A DNA stretch of 64,000 nucleotides from Channallabes apus (GCA_030522415.1 CM060107.1:19538553-19602552), one strand, 5' to 3'. Shown: positions 1 to 12,889, counted from the first letter of the stretch. Notes: generated from the letters alone by a model not told the origin. Numbers and translations: made by a program.

Positions 1-484
1 TAACTGTCAAGCAAAGCGGATTAAAAAACTTGGAAGAGCCTCACAAAGAGTGGAGAGATGCCAAATTCCTTTTCCAACAGGACTTAGCACCATTAGCATA
101 TAAATAAATGAAATTACTTAAGAAGCCAGACATTTCTCTACGGTAAATCCTTTTTTGATTGCTTTTTAAAATTATCCTGATTTTTTTAGGGCCCAAGCAC
201 TAAGGGGTGCGCAAGATCCTCTTGTTTTCCCAAGGATTTTCCTCCACTTTTTTGATATCTCAAAAGGGTCAGCTGTCATGATGCCTTAAACTTATGCTGA
301 AAAGTGGTTAATAACTTTGTGCGGCATTAAATTGAGTGACATTATATTCAGTGATACGTTCAGTGACATCAAAGTGCAATGCTTTTTTTCCCAGCATCTT
401 TTTTTACAAACATACACATCACAAATGTTAACACTCAAACACACCCTCTCTCTCGCGCGCAAACACGCTCATATCACGCTCACA

Positions 485-534
<50 letters not shown>

Positions 535-1000
535 GACATGACAAATATTTAGAGCCCAAGCTGACATCAGCCCTATTATGTCATATTGTGTGAAGTGTGC
601 AAGTTGTGAAGTGCACCCGGCGGTGATGGCGATTTTTTAGTTCTTAACACACACAAATAACACACAGGTTGTCTGTTTACCCTGGGGGCAGTGGCGCAGG
701 GTGCTTGGAACTATATTTTAGATATTGGATTTTTAATTTTTATGAGCTGTAAGCCATAATGTAATAAAATATTAAATAATTTAATTAATCACTTTTTGAA
801 TTAAATTATGAAAGAAATAACTTTAAAGAAATACATTTATTAGATGCACTGTATAAATAAATACAGCCACACCCCAAAATAAAGAAGAGTATACACTCTT
901 CAACATAAAAAGGGCATGTTTGTCTCTCTTCTCAAGGTCACATGATAGCATCTTTAGAGTTAGATGGCGCGACATCTTTAGGGTAAACAAAATACTACAC
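1..1000. other. repeat-rich left edge without recognised exon
   Basis: I see no further adad1 exon here, although the gene should continue leftwards. The stretch is AT-rich, with a TC/AC microsatellite at about 485-533. The first 120 bases look like an old repeat but I cannot name the family. Confidence 0.4.
497..533. repeat. (AC)n microsatellite
   Basis: A CT-rich tract runs into an uninterrupted AC dinucleotide array of about 18 units. Confidence 0.9.
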
Positions 1001-1098
1001 AATGTTGCTATAAATCAATTCAACTTTTAAAAAAAGACATAGATAACTGTTGAAGGATGTATACATTTTTTGGAGCTTCTTTAGATGGCAAGAACTAC

Positions 1099-1979
1099 CT
1101 GAAGTTACCGTCTCCTTCATCTCTAACTGAAACTGTAGAATCTGCGAGAGCTGGTAAAGGAAAGACACGGCATGAGTCTTTCCATTCTTGTACCTATCAA
1201 TCAGCTCTTTGGGAATGATTTTCTCTTTGGGGCCTGTTGAACACACAAGTCACATTAGAAAGAAGTTTGACTTCATAATGACAATAAATAATGAATTTGG
1301 AATTAAAAACTAGGAAACTTTGGCCTTCCAAGTTGTTCAACAAAAAAGTGTTCACTCAATTTCCCAGTTTGAATCCTGTACAAGAACAGCAAATCTGGCA
1401 CTACTATCTCGCCCCTTCCAATTATGTCATATTATTTACCCTCCCTGGATGCCAGCCGCCCTATGATTAGGGAGGGCTGCCTGATGATCATGAATAAATA
1501 AGAATCGGGGAAAAGACTGACTTAGTCATGTGTGTTGCACTGCATGAATGATCCAGGGTACATGGGGTTAACAGATAGGGGGGTCAACAGGCAGGTTATA
1601 ATGTGTTAAATTTACATTTTTTGCATATGCTTTCATAGGAAACAACTTGTAAGTAACCAGATATAAAATTGAGAAATGGATGTCCACTGTAATACAAGTG
1701 GACAGTATACATTTTAAGCAGCTGTCCACAAACAACTATATTCTATATTATAAATATATTAACTATATTCATAAAACAGGATCTGCTTCTCGTGACTCAG
1801 CTGTTTTCAGGAAGGGAAATACAGGCTTGATCCAGTGAGCCATGGTATGCATTGGTGGGTTCAGTAGCAGGTTGCTGAACTAAAGGAGAGAATCTGGCCG
1901 GTGGTGCCATGCTGCGCTTAACAATCTGAGCAAAACTGGCCCCTCTGGACACACAATACCCTCCTCCTCGTCCCAACAT
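1099..1979 (-). CDS. adad1: adad1 (Tenr) 5' coding exons, partial
   Basis: ADAD1 is a testis/germ-cell nuclear RNA-binding protein with one double-stranded RNA-binding domain followed by a catalytically inactive adenosine-deaminase domain. Two coding exons are visible on the minus strand. Exon A runs 1979-1823, starts at an ATG just after an acceptor (tttacag), and encodes a segment with SFAQIVKRS, resembling SFAQMLKK near the human ADAD1 start. Exon B runs 1233-1099 (acceptor ttcaacag, donor AG|gtag) and encodes the start of the dsRBD, with IPKELIDRYKNGK and KETVTSG matching human IPKEFIMKYKRG and KETVTTG. A phase-1 donor at 1823 (gtattt, weak) joins to exon B in frame. The rest of the dsRBD and the deaminase domain must lie beyond the left edge. 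Exon B is secure; the 3' end of exon A is less so, and a further small exon between them is possible. Confidence 0.72.
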
Positions 1980-2139
1980 CCTCTGGCTGCTGGAAGGTAA
2001 TCTGTAAATGATGAAAAGATGGAAGCTTGGATAAATACTTTCTGTATACTAAGAAAAACCTTTTTAAGTTCTCATTTCTGCCATGGAGGGATATGTTCAC
2101 CTAAAAAAAAAACATTAAAACATTATTATACTACAAGTC

Positions 2140-2890
2140 AAAGGTTTTGACACACTTTATGCTCAAATGGTTTTCCTTATTTTTATTATTTTCAACATTA
2201 TAAATTAATACTGAAGACATTCAAACTATGAAAAACATGTATGGAATTACGTAGTAAAAATAAAAGGATATGGTTTATATTTTAGATTGTCCAAAGTAGC
2301 TACATTTAGCTTTGATAGCTTGGCACACTCATGAAATTCTCTCATCAGATTCACAAAGAAGTCACCTGGAATGGTTTTCAATACACAGGTGTGCCTTCTC
2401 AAGAGTTCATTTGTAACATTTATTACTATTTAATATGCTTTAGACAACTTTTAGATCAGTTGTCTTCTTCAGAGAAAGGGTTGGTTCAGCGTCAATAGCG
2501 CTATTAGGGATACTACAACTTCTTTATAAATCCATATTATGGCAAGAACTGAGTGTTAAGTAAAGCGAAAACACATTCATCTAAAGGCTATATGTTGGGA
2601 AACCACTGCAGGTTACTGTCTTATGAGAATGACTGAGAAAGTGCCAAGAGTGTACAAGGCTGTCATCAAAGCAAAAAGTGGCTACTTCAAAGGATCGAAA
2701 ATATAAAACATATTCTTGGTTATTTAACACATTCTTGTTGATTAACTAAAATGATCATTTTAAAAATTATTTTGTATTTACCCAGGTTATCTTTGTGTCA
2801 TACTAAAATCTGTTTAATGCTCTGAATCATTGAATTGTGACAAATATGCCAAAAACAATAGATCAAATACTTTTTCACTGCACTGTAATT
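2140..2890. mobile_element. internally deleted Tc1-like element (fossil)
   Basis: Both ends of a common teleost Tc1-like family are recognisable. The left part has the 'gacacactttatgctcaaatggttttc' type terminal region and the 'cacctggaatggttttcaat' block. The right part has the C-terminal transposase remnant 'gccaagagtgtacaaggctgtcatcaa' followed by 'ggctacttcaaagg'. The middle, which should hold most of the transposase, is missing, so this is a non-autonomous derivative lying between adad1 and tcof1. The exact right end is unclear. The family assignment is from memory of the consensus. Confidence 0.65.
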
Positions 2891-2899
2891 TAACAATAA

Positions 2900-4070
2900 C
2901 TGAATATAACTTTAAATAGAGAGATTTAACTGGACAAAAAGCTTGTGTGACATGTTGTTAAAATGGCGAGAAAGTCACAAAAGAAACTATAGGAAAATTT
3001 GCAATGGTGAAATTATTATAACTCTAAATATAGGAGTTTGACTAGGGAAAGAGTTCGTGAAGCTGCACTTCATGCTGTGTTAATAGCACCTGACAATATC
3101 CCTTAGGTACTGACTGTACAGTACTTTCTTTGCCTACGTTTTCACAGAGTGCATGTCATTTGTACTCGGTCCCTAAGACGCAGAGCGCATTATTAATTAT
3201 TAACGAGATTATTAATTTATATTTTTGTCATATCGACTACAAACATGTCGAAATATAACAATTATTTTTTTTATTTACATAACTCTTGTGTTACAATACA
3301 TAAGGATTAAAATCAGTAAAAGACAAATATCTAACGAACATCAACCGTCTAACGAACTTTCCCGCAGCGCGCTCTCAGTTTGGACTGAAGCCTAGCTTGC
3401 AAATTCCTTTTGCTAATTATCTGCAACCAAACAAAATAGCCTTTAAACATTTACAAATACTGCAAACATTTCTAAGCTTACAACCAGTTGAAACAAAATA
3501 TACACGAGTTTAATAACGTTTGACAATTATTAACGCTCACAGCGCGTTATTTACAGCACATTATGTAATTAATTAGCTAGCTAGCCGAACGCAATTTCTG
3601 GGCTAGTCTAGCTCAGCTATTAGCCAGAAAGTTTAAGTTAAATAAGTATTACTCTCAGAAGCATTCATTTAATGGCATTAAAATAACTACCAAATTATAT
3701 TAATCTTTTTTTTTTTTTTTTTTGCTTACAGTATTGATAGTTGTTTTACTTTTTCTTGCCGTGTAAAATGCACCCGTGAGCGTCGGTTAATTTAGGCTCG
3801 ATACTAAATCACCCGAATCACTCTGAAGGACGCACTGCATGGCCATGTTAGTGTGCTTGTGTACAGGGAATAAACATCAATTTGACATTGTGCCTTAAAG
3901 TGGATTGGATATACTGTAGAGCTTGTGACTTGTGTATGCTGAACGTGTGAGGTAGCAGTATTCAAATATATGAGATTTAAATAGACTGGAAAAAATTAGG
4001 AATTAAATTCTGGTTGCAAAGATTTCTTATATTGTTATAATAGTGGAAACATTTTTATTATCATTATTAT
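2900..4070. other. intergenic DNA, nothing recognised
   Basis: AT-rich sequence with a poly-T run near 3709-3723. No supported exon, RNA gene or known repeat was seen. Confidence 0.4.
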
Positions 4071-4076
4071 TATTAT

Positions 4077-4305
4077 TAGACACTGGTGAATTGGACGTGT
4101 TTCGCCTGCCATGCGGAAGGCCTGGGTTCGATTCCCAGCCAGTGCCCAAACCCCCCCAGCCACTGGATACAGTGCCGGTACCAAGCCTGGATAAAATGGG
4201 AGGGTTGCGTCAGGAAGAGCATCCGGGGTAAAACCTGTGCCAAGTTGTTGTGTGGACTGGATATTCTGCTGTGGTGACCTCTTGCCGGGAGCAGCCGAAA
4301 GACCA
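4077..4305 (+). repeat. tRNA-derived SINE, family A
   Basis: A tRNA-like head (B-box-like ggttcgattccc at about 4125) is followed by a body with 'ggataaaatgggagggttg' and a tail ending 'gggagcagccgaaagaccaac'. The tail, with 'gctgtggtgacc' and 'agccgaaag', resembles the 3' part of zebrafish DANA/Mermaid SINEs. Three other copies lie in this window. ORFs here on either strand are repeat translations, not genes. Confidence 0.8.
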
Positions 4306-4672
4306 ACATTATTATAAACTGTTTGGTTTAAAAAAAGAATTTCTGAACTGTTAGGTCTCAAGATGATTTAAAAGAAGGAAAATTATTGTATATTGTTGTA
4401 TCTGCACCAAACACTTGGATAACTTACTTGTTGAGCCCGAACAGGGAGTGAATGAAAAAAACACAAACAAGATGTCTAAAGATCTATATTGATTATCAGC
4501 AAAGAGGGGATATTTAAATTGTATAGTTATTGGATGATGTGCACATACTGTGCCTAGTGTCTTGTATAGTGTCTTGCTTTATGTTGGTCTTTACTTTGAG
4601 ATAGGCACAGACAGACAGATGATAGGAAATACATTAGTATTTTCCAGTTTAACAAAAGGTATTCAGCAGACA

Positions 4673-5261
4673 CAAGCTGTTTGGATGTCTGTATTCAAGC
4701 TAAAGAAAGTGTTGCACAATGAGGGGTATGCTATACAATCAGCCAAGTTTTGATTTAGTTCTTGAGGTTTATGTACATGCAGCAACCCCCTTGGATAAAT
4801 AAGAACTATGCCTCGATTAGCTGATGTATGAGAGGAAATGACATATGAATAAAAGTGAAAGGGTTGGTGGTCTGAGTAAATGCAGTAAAGTGACATTAAG
4901 GCCTTCACTGTAGGTAAGGAAAGGGCAACAGTGGGGGGTTTTACACAGCATTTATTGAAGAGGAATCAAAAAGGCCAGTTTATCCTTATTTTTTCAACAG
5001 CAATCTGGCCAACATACATGCAATTAATACATATATAGTACATTAAATTTCGGTCTGAGGACATGAGATGCAATTAACAATAAAAAAAAAAAAAAAAAAT
5101 ATTCTTTAAAATTTTGTATGATTAGTCTTAGATTATGTGAACCATCTACCATACAAGTCCTGGGGAATGAGCAGTTCTTATAGAAAGATAATATAATAGA
5201 ATGTGAGCTGTTTGGATGTCTGGATTCAAGCTAAAGAAAGTGTTGCACAATGAGGGGTATG
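4673..5261. repeat. unclassified duplicated unit, copy A, framed by direct repeats
   Basis: A core from about 4731 to 5192 is nearly identical to 7132-7580. In this copy the core is flanked on both sides by a direct repeat of about 58 bp (4676-4730 and 5206-5258) that contains 'gctaaagaaagtgttgcac' and ends 'gaggggtatg'. The core includes the block 'cccccttggataaataag' and a poly-A stretch at 5081-5099. It holds no convincing reading frame. The family is not recognised. Confidence 0.75.
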
Positions 5262-5274
5262 GGAAGCTTCTCAT

Positions 5275-5560
5275 TCACTCACTCACTCACTCATCGTCTC
5301 TACTGCTTTATTCTGTATACAGGGTCGCATGGATGCCTGGAGCCTATCCCAGAAGACTTAAGGCATGAGGCAGGGTAGACCCTGGACAAGGTGCCAATCC
5401 ATCACAGGGCATATGCATGCACACACAGTCCCACACTATGGGCAATCTGGGAATGCCAATTAGCCTATGCAGCATGTCTTTGGACTGTGGGAGGAAACCT
5501 GAGTACCAGGAGGAAACCCACCTTGTACCATAAGTCTCCTTAGTCTTGAAGCAATCACCA
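5275..5560 (-). repeat. SINE, family B (DANA-head-like), 5' truncated
   Basis: Reverse-complement copy carrying the blocks 'cctggagcctatcccag', 'ggtgccaatccatcacagg' and 'catgtctttggactgtggg'. These are typical of the abundant teleost SINE found at least ten times in this window. The tRNA-like head is missing. Confidence 0.8.
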
Positions 5561-5679
5561 GAGCCCTGTGTGTAAGACACTAACTGGACATCAGTAATTT
5601 TTCTCTCTCTCTCACATACACACACAGGTCCAATATTTAGGAGTATTGGATTGTCCAACAGGAAAACAAACATACCTTT

Positions 5680-6990
5680 TTCTTCAAATTTTCATTTGGA
5701 CCATCACAGTACTATTATGCCATTCAGTGATATTTTTATCCAGTCAACTTCATATCAATATAAAAAGAACACCATCTGATTACTGGAACTGATCCAATAC
5801 GTACTGTAGCTGTACAACTTTTCATCCAGTTCTCCCATACCACCCTGTTGCCACATTGCATTCACTGACATCCTGTAGTGACTTGCATCAGAATTCAAAC
5901 ACAGATGCTTTCCAACGGACCAACGCTAACCTGTTTTGCATCTTTTATTGCAGCCCGCTCTGTACCATGCTTCCTTTAAGACTCTATAGTAGCTCTGCTC
6001 ACCTGGACCCATCATCTCTCAAGGAAGACTTTCAACTGTCATCGAAACTGGGTGTAACAACAAACTAACTCAGATTGTATTTAGATTAAGAGTAGATATT
6101 ATCTATCACTTCAGCAACACCCATAAACAAACACATTGTTATTCATTTAAAATTCTGGTGATTGGTTTTCTTAGTACTTTTAGCCTAAAATTCCCTGAAC
6201 TACTGAGCTAGCTGAAAATACGCATTTGTTAGTTATTCCAAGGTTCCTTGGTATAATGGCGTCTGTGAAGTGCCATACATGTAAAATTAATTAATTACGT
6301 GATTAAATAAATAATTCCCTATATGATTCTATGGTCTGAAACTCCTCTATTTCCATACCAAACATTCCCCTGAAGAAGGTGACTATAATGAATGGGCAGT
6401 GTGGCACTATTCAACTGCTGAAAGAAAATTCAGACTCTTGCTGGCCAAATTGGTGGGTCTTCCTGATTAATCACGTAGTCCATGTGAAGTCCTCTGTGAT
6501 GTGCATATCAAGAAACTCAGAGCTTCCGACTCTCTTCTCTTCTACCTTTAATTGATTAAAATTTTGACACTGAATCCGTATTTTACTTGCAGTAAAGATG
6601 TGTAGTTATCTATACTTTTCACACCAAAGGAGCAGTCAATCGACCCTCCAATATGAATTTGAATATATATTTTGGAATTCATGAATTCATGATTCATGAA
6701 TATAACAGCAGCTCTAATCTGGTTTGTTGTTTATAATACCTTTATCTTTAAGAACTTCATCTTTTCACATTCTTGGGTCTTGTTAGTGTCAAAAAGTGAC
6801 ATAAAAAGTGACTTTAAACTTTTGTGGCAAACCATGGTTTTGTGCAGGTAAAATACTTATTCATCTTAAGCAAGGCCAACTGAAGCAAACCTGACTTTGG
6901 CAAGCTAAAATTTCTCAACCCACATGAAAGAGACCAGGCTTTTTTCAAAGAATGTGACATTATTTATTGTATGCATTATGATTAGAGTGG
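5680..6990. other. intergenic DNA, nothing recognised
   Basis: No splice-bounded exon, RNA gene or named repeat could be supported. The 70-residue frame near 5856-6068 looks random. Confidence 0.4.
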
Positions 6991-7131
6991 CTGGAAATTC
7001 CCTGCTCCTGTTGGTCACTGTTCTACATCTAGAGGCCTGAACACAGTAAAAACTATAAGATCCACCAGTGGAAACTTCCACTCAATTTCACAAAAGGGAC
7101 AGCAATTCTTAAATGAAAAAAAGCACTGTGC

Positions 7132-7580
7132 TATACAATCAGCCAAGTTTCGATTTAGTTCTTGAGGTTTATGTACATGCAGCAACCCCCTTGGATAAAT
7201 AAGAACTATGCCTCGATTAGCTGACGTATGAGAGGAAATGACATATGAATAAAAGTGAAAGGGTTGGTGGTCTGAGTAAATGCAGTAAAGTGACATTAAG
7301 GCCTTCACTGTAGGTAAGGAAAGGGAAACAGTGGGGGGTTTTACACAGCATTTATTGAAGAGGAATCAAAAAGGCCAGTTGATCTTTTTTTTTTCAACAG
7401 AAATCTGGCCAACATACATGCAATGAATACATATATAAAACATTAAATTTCAGTCTTAGGACATGAGATGCAATTAACAATAAAAAACGAATTAAATATT
7501 CTTTAGAAAATTGTATGATTAGTCTTAGATTATGTGAACCATCTACCATACAAGTCCTGGGTTCTTATAGAAAGATAATG
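7132..7580. repeat. unclassified duplicated unit, copy B
   Basis: Second copy of the core at 4731-5192, same orientation and about 2.4 kb away, differing by a few substitutions and small indels. The 58-bp flanking repeats of copy A are absent here, so the shared unit begins near 'gctatacaatcagcc' and ends near 'cttatagaaagataat'. Confidence 0.8.
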
Positions 7581-7599
7581 CATTAGTATAAGTCTATGA

Positions 7600-9200
7600 G
7601 TTGAACAGCACCATTGTCAGGGCTACTGTAGGAAATTAATTAATTACAAAATGTTTTTTTTTTAAATAATAAATTCATTTTGAACAATAATGTTTCCACT
7701 CTTAGATTTAACCCAGACCATGAACCCGATTATTTTTTTATGTTCTGAATTTTATTTTTATTAATTATTATTAGAATGTAGGTGTACCATCATTCCATTT
7801 GGAAAGTGCATTTTTTTCATAATCTGCCATGGAGATTTTATCCTGCAGTGGTAAATACATCCATTGAAATGGAAAGCATGTTGTGAATTTGATAAATGCA
7901 AAACTTCCCTTAGCTATGGAAACAATTATCAACCACTGCTAGAAGACCAACTAGTCACTACCCTAAGCGGTTTTCAGTTCTCAGCAGGGGAGTCCCCTCA
8001 TACTTCACACATTGTATACCAAAGTAAGCATCCCTGTGGACATATTTGGAGGTTCTAATGGAATATTCATGTACATTGTCTGGGTGGGTTTCTTTAAGAA
8101 TTTGTTTGTAATTAGCGAATAGATGTGCTTGGTTTATAGAACGAAACATACAACGGAAGCACATTTCACCTCAATGGCAGAAAGCCCACACATGTGCATA
8201 CGCACTAATATCAATGCCTGGAAAAACCTCAATATGAATGTGACGCGTGTTGTTTCCATACACAAACATTCACGTCTGAACTTATCAACCGAGATGATGC
8301 TCTGGTCTCACTGTCCTATTTTACTGTACATGCATCCAACACTCATAAATAATGCCTGCTATCAGTGAGGGACTGGGTATGTGTTAATAATCTACACACT
8401 GTTGATGTAAACAACTCTGTGGTTGCATGCAACCATAGTTAGTTGATTACGCTCCTTCCCCTAAACGGTTTTATTTTCACTCACATTTGTCCTGATGATT
8501 TAGTCATAAGAGGATTTAGGTCGGCTAGGTTGGTGTATAATATATTCCATTTCCGTATGGGAACATTTAAAGAAATGATGAATCATCTACTCTGCCATCA
8601 GAAATCGCTAAGCGGAAAATAAAAATTTATTTCCGATTATTGCTTGTGTTGACCGAGCCTTGATTCAACTACTCAATCTTTTATAATAACTACTTTGTGC
8701 ATTTTTACATCTTTACCTGATATACTGTAGGTCTAACTACATATGTAAATTATTTTAGGATTCTAAGAAAATTGTCTATGACTGTATATGGTAAATGGGT
8801 AATTCTTTCTAGTAAAGTGTCATGCTTTAAGAAGCACTGGTGAATAGTAAACTTGAGAAACAGATAATTAAATACTAAAATAGTATGTATAACCAACTGT
8901 TTCAGAATGACTGGATGATGACGTAAAATAGTATATAGCTATACATTAAAGTAAGTTATACCACAGTGCTGCCAAATTCTTTGGTGTGACTGGTCAAAAC
9001 GCACTAATTGTGCTGTGTAATTCACCTTACAGACTTGTACTAATGCACACATACTAATACTGTAGATTAGTTTTCTATAAGAACTGCTCATTGTAATGCA
9101 GATGTTTCGCATAATTTAAGACTAACCATACAATTTTTTTTTGTTTTATTTGACAACAAAAACATAAAATCATGATGTGGTGAAGTTTGCTGCCAGGAGA
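7600..9200. other. intergenic DNA, nothing recognised
   Basis: Single-copy-looking AT-rich sequence between the duplicated unit and the first Tc1 copy. Short frames around 7864-8368 lack splice or family support. Confidence 0.4.
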
Positions 9201-9202
9201 TA

Positions 9203-10823
9203 CAGTGGTGTGAAAAACTATTTGCCCCCTTCCTGATTTCTTATTCTTTTGCATGTTTGTCACACTTAAATGTTTCTGCTCATCAAAAACCGTTAACTAT
9301 TAGTCAAAGATAACATAATTGAACACAAAATGCAGTTTTTAAATGAAGGTTTACGTTATTAAGGGAGAAAAAAAAATCCAAATCTACATGGCCCTGTGTG
9401 AAAAAGTGATTGCCCCCCTTGTTAAAAAATAACTTAACTGTGGATTATCACACCTGAGTTCAATTTCTGTAGTCACCCCCAGGCCTGATTACTGCCACAC
9501 CTGTTTCAATCAAGTAATCACTTAAATAGGAGCTACCTGACACAGAGAAGTAGACCAAAAGCACCTCAAAAGCTAGACATCATGCCAAGATCCAAAGAAA
9601 TTCAGGAACAAATGAGAACAAAAGTAATTGGGATCTATCAGTCTGGTAAAGGTTATAAAGCCATTTCTAAAGCTTTGGGACTCCAGCGAACCACAGTGAG
9701 AGCCATTATCCACAAATGGCAAAAACATGGAACAGTGGTGAACCTTCCCAGGAGTGGCCGGCCAACCAAAATTACCCCAAGAGCGCAGAGACGACTCATC
9801 CGAGAGGCCACACAAGACCCCAGGACAACATCTAAAGAACTGCAGGCCTCACTTGCCTCAATTAAGGTCAGTGTTCACGACTCCACCATAAGAAAGAGAC
9901 TGGGCAAAAACGGCCTGCATGGCAGATTTCCAAGGCGCAAACCACTTTTAAGCAAAAAGAACATTAAGGCTCGTCTCAATTTTGCTAAAAAAACATCTCA
10001 ATGATTGCCAAGACTTTTGGGAAAATACCTTTTGGACCGACGAGACAAAGGTTTAACTTTTTGGAAGGTGCGTGTCCCGTTACATCTGGCGTAAAAGTAA
10101 CATAGCATTTCAGAAAAAGAACATCATACCAACAGTAAAATATGGTGGTGGTAGTGTGATGGTCTGGGGTTGTTTTGCTGCTTCAGGACCTGGAACGCTT
10201 GCTGTGATAGACGGAACCATGAATTCTACTGTCTACCAGAAAATCCTGAAGGAGAATGTCCGGCCATCTGTTCGTCAACTCAAGCTGAAGCGATCTTGGG
10301 TGCTGCAGCAGGACAATGACCCAAAACACACCAGCAAATCCACCTCTGAATGGCTGAAGAAAAACAAAATGAAGACTTTGGAGTGGCCTAGTCAAAGTCC
10401 TGACCTGAATCCTATTGAAATGTTGTGGCATGAACTTAAAAAGGCGGTTCATGCTAGAAAACCCTCAAATAAAGCTGAATTACAACAATTCTGCAAAGAT
10501 GAGTGGGCCAAAATTCCTCCAGAGCGCTGTAAAAGACTCGTTACAAGTTATCGCAAACGCTTGATTGCAGTTATTGCTGCTAAGGGTGGCCCAACCAGTT
10601 ATTAGGTTCAGGGGGCAATTACTTTTTCACACAGGGCCATGTAGGTTTGGATTTTTTTTCTCCCTAAATAATAAAACCCCTCATTTAAAAAATGCATTTT
10701 GTGTTTACTTGTGTTATTTTTGACTAATAGTTAAATGTGTTTGATGATCAGAAACATTTTGTGTGACAAACATGCAAAAGAATAAGAAATCAGGAGGGGG
10801 GCAAATAGTTTTTCACACCACTG
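9203..10823 (+). mobile_element. Tc1-like DD34E transposon, copy 1
   Basis: About 1621 bp bounded by TA target duplications (9201-9202 and 10824-10825) and inverted ends beginning cagtggtgtgaaaaac. Secondary inverted sequences lie inside the ends (cacacagggccatgtag at both sides), as in IR/DR-type Tc1 elements. The transposase region is 9582-10605: a paired-like helix-turn-helix DNA-binding part, then the DDE domain with [13 protein letters not shown] and [10 protein letters not shown]. There is a +1 frameshift in an A run near 9990 and a TAA at the end of 'acaaaggtttaac', so it is dead. It lies 3' of tcof1. Confidence 0.95.
9582..10605 (+). pseudogene. Tc1-like transposase, frameshifted (copy 1)
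   Basis: The transposase would cut and paste its own element at TA sites. Residues from [15 protein letters not shown] to the LNFAKK region are in one frame (9582-9990). An extra A then shifts the frame, and the DDE half resumes at about 10072-10605. The second Asp lies in QQDNDPKH and the Glu in NPIEML with 34 residues between, giving a DD34E signature. The in-frame TAA after ETKV is also found in copies 2 and 3. Confidence 0.9.
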
Positions 10824-10829
10824 TAATTG

Positions 10830-11190
10830 TTTAATATTTTTGGAAGGAGTCCAAACTTTTTTGTCAAAATTGTTTCTGGCTAGCCTATCATGGGTATCTG
10901 TAAGCTCATGCAAGTAGAAGGGGCAGATAGTGCTTTCCTCTGAGCGCATAACGCTGTCCCCATCACTGCATGAGCAGCAGTTTTTGCTTTGATGGGAGAG
11001 AGCCCTAACAGAGAGACTGTTGGGAATTGACTATGACCAAATTTAGTAAAAATTCAGGGAATTTTTTTTTTGTATGCGGTATTGTTTAATAAACATAAAA
11101 ATATAAATAAAGATATACATACAGTAAAGTTAATCTAATGTTAATGACTTCATAAAACCCTGCGGGAAAACAATGCCAAGTTTGTGTAGT
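10830..11190. other. intergenic, nothing recognised
   Basis: AT-rich linker between Tc1 copy 1 and a SINE remnant. No gene seen. Confidence 0.35.
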
Positions 11191-11197
11191 AAGGTTA

Positions 11198-11376
11198 ACT
11201 CCCACATTCCAAAGACATGCAGATTAGGCTAATTGGCGTTCCCAAATTGATCATAGTGTGTGAATGTGTGGGTGTGCTCTGCGATGGATTGGCACCCTGC
11301 CCAGGGTGTACCAGGTCTCCAGGTCCCCGCGACCCTAAATACATGATAAAGCGGTATAGAAGATGAATGAATGAAT
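11198..11376 (+). repeat. SINE, family B, 3' part
   Basis: Contains 'tccaaagacatgcagatta', 'gcgatggattggcaccctg' and the end 'gataaagcggtatagaagatgaatg'. The head is missing. Confidence 0.8.
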
Positions 11377-11379
11377 GCT

Positions 11380-11640
11380 CCCAGCACAACTTTTTCATAG
11401 TCTTCAGAGTCCTGAATTATGTCTGTGCCATAAGGGTAGGAAAACTCTATGTATATGATCTGGTCATTCAGTACATTCAGGTCATCAGCTGACTTCATTT
11501 TGTTGTCTAGACCTGACCAACTGAAGCAACCCACTCTGCCTCCACCGGCTTGTACAATGGCCACTATGCACACATCACTTCATGCGCTGTTTTCTTACAT
11601 CACATGTGTATGACACCTATAGCTCTGAAAAAGGGTCAAT
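11380..11640 (-). mobile_element. Tc1-like transposase fossil (second family)
   Basis: The minus-strand frame 11573-11380 contains degraded transposase blocks: VQAGGGRVGCFSWSGL, then SADDLNVLNDQ, then YGTDIIQDSEDYEKVV. These correspond to the central DDE region of another teleost Tc1-like lineage (usual forms [18 protein letters not shown] and DGTGIFQDDNA). Catalytic residues are eroded. It is unrelated at the nucleotide level to the four young copies. Confidence 0.6.
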
Positions 11641-12880
11641 CTGAAGTCTAGGTTACATGACCTTTTTCTATTGCTCCAAAATCCAATCTTTATGCTTCCT
11701 AACAAACATGAGACTGTTTTCTCACTAGACTCACTACAAGTTGTTTTCTTAGGGCACCAAAACTGTTTAGTTCCAATCCTGAGAGTTCTCATCACACCAT
11801 GTGTGTGTATGGAAACTTTCACAATTAAACACAGCTATGGTTTTTACTGTTGATGCAACCTCAAGTGTTTAAGTGATCTCCATTCATGGTTTACTCCAAC
11901 CACATTTCTTCCAGAAAGTTGATGGTTCAGCGCTATCCTTCCAGGTTTCGAGAATGTGTTAAACAATTCATTATCCAGTTCCGGTAATTTCACACCTTTG
12001 CTTGATACAGACCAATAATTTCTAAAGTGGAGACTTTTTTTTTGCCAGCGACTATACTTCCTTGGTCTTTTTTTACATATGGACTAAATAAATTATTTTG
12101 TTTCTTTCAACTTTCCTATTCATATGATAGTGTGGACAAGCGCTAACTAAATGTTTGTGTCTCTGCAATTTTTACTACCTACACATTCATTACAAAATTG
12201 CACTGCAGTTACAGGCTGACATGTACTGTAATATAACTGAAATCCTGATCTACGTATGCAGCTCTTTTTTTATTCATCACATGTGAAGAAATAAATCATC
12301 ACACTGTACATTGACGTTTGTAATTAAGTTGAGCTGCTTTCTTGGACCATCCAAGTATTTTGCTTGTCAAAAAGTTGCATGTCACAACTACACTGATTTG
12401 GAGAACCTTTTTTGTGACAAATCGGGAAGCTCATCCTGGTCAGTCAACTTCCTCAAGAACGCAGTGAACTGTAGTGGTTTGGGATTAATACTCTGAAATC
12501 GGCATGAATCAAATCATACAAGAACACAAACTTTTACAAAGTATGACCTTTATAAAAATATAGAACACATGTACACATGCATCAGAACAGGTCATTTATA
12601 TTGAATATAGTCTGGTTATTTATCATTAAAGAATTGCTTGAATGTTTCCATGATCATTTTTCTAATAAAAACAAAACGTTCATCTTACATATTAAAAAGG
12701 CACCTTTATATAAAAACTGGTATTTAAAATGAAGTTGACATAAAACAATAAAACACTTCACAAACTTGGCCTCTGCAGAAATCATAAACCTTCACCATAA
12801 ACAAATACAGGATGGAATTTACAATATTTCTTGATAACATTATTTCAAATTTTGTCCGTCTTTTTCCGAGGCTGGATCAG
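11640..12880. other. tcof1 3' flank / possible 3' UTR
   Basis: No coding feature recognised. On the minus strand this follows the tcof1 stop at 12890. A minus-strand AATAAA (plus 'tttatt') occurs near 12267, but I cannot fix the poly(A) site. Confidence 0.35.
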
Positions 12881-12889
12881 GTCTTGATT

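Noticed and set aside
497..533. Dinucleotide and short arrays as a CRISPR or other regulated array
   Set aside because: Simple microsatellites without spacers; the genome is eukaryotic.
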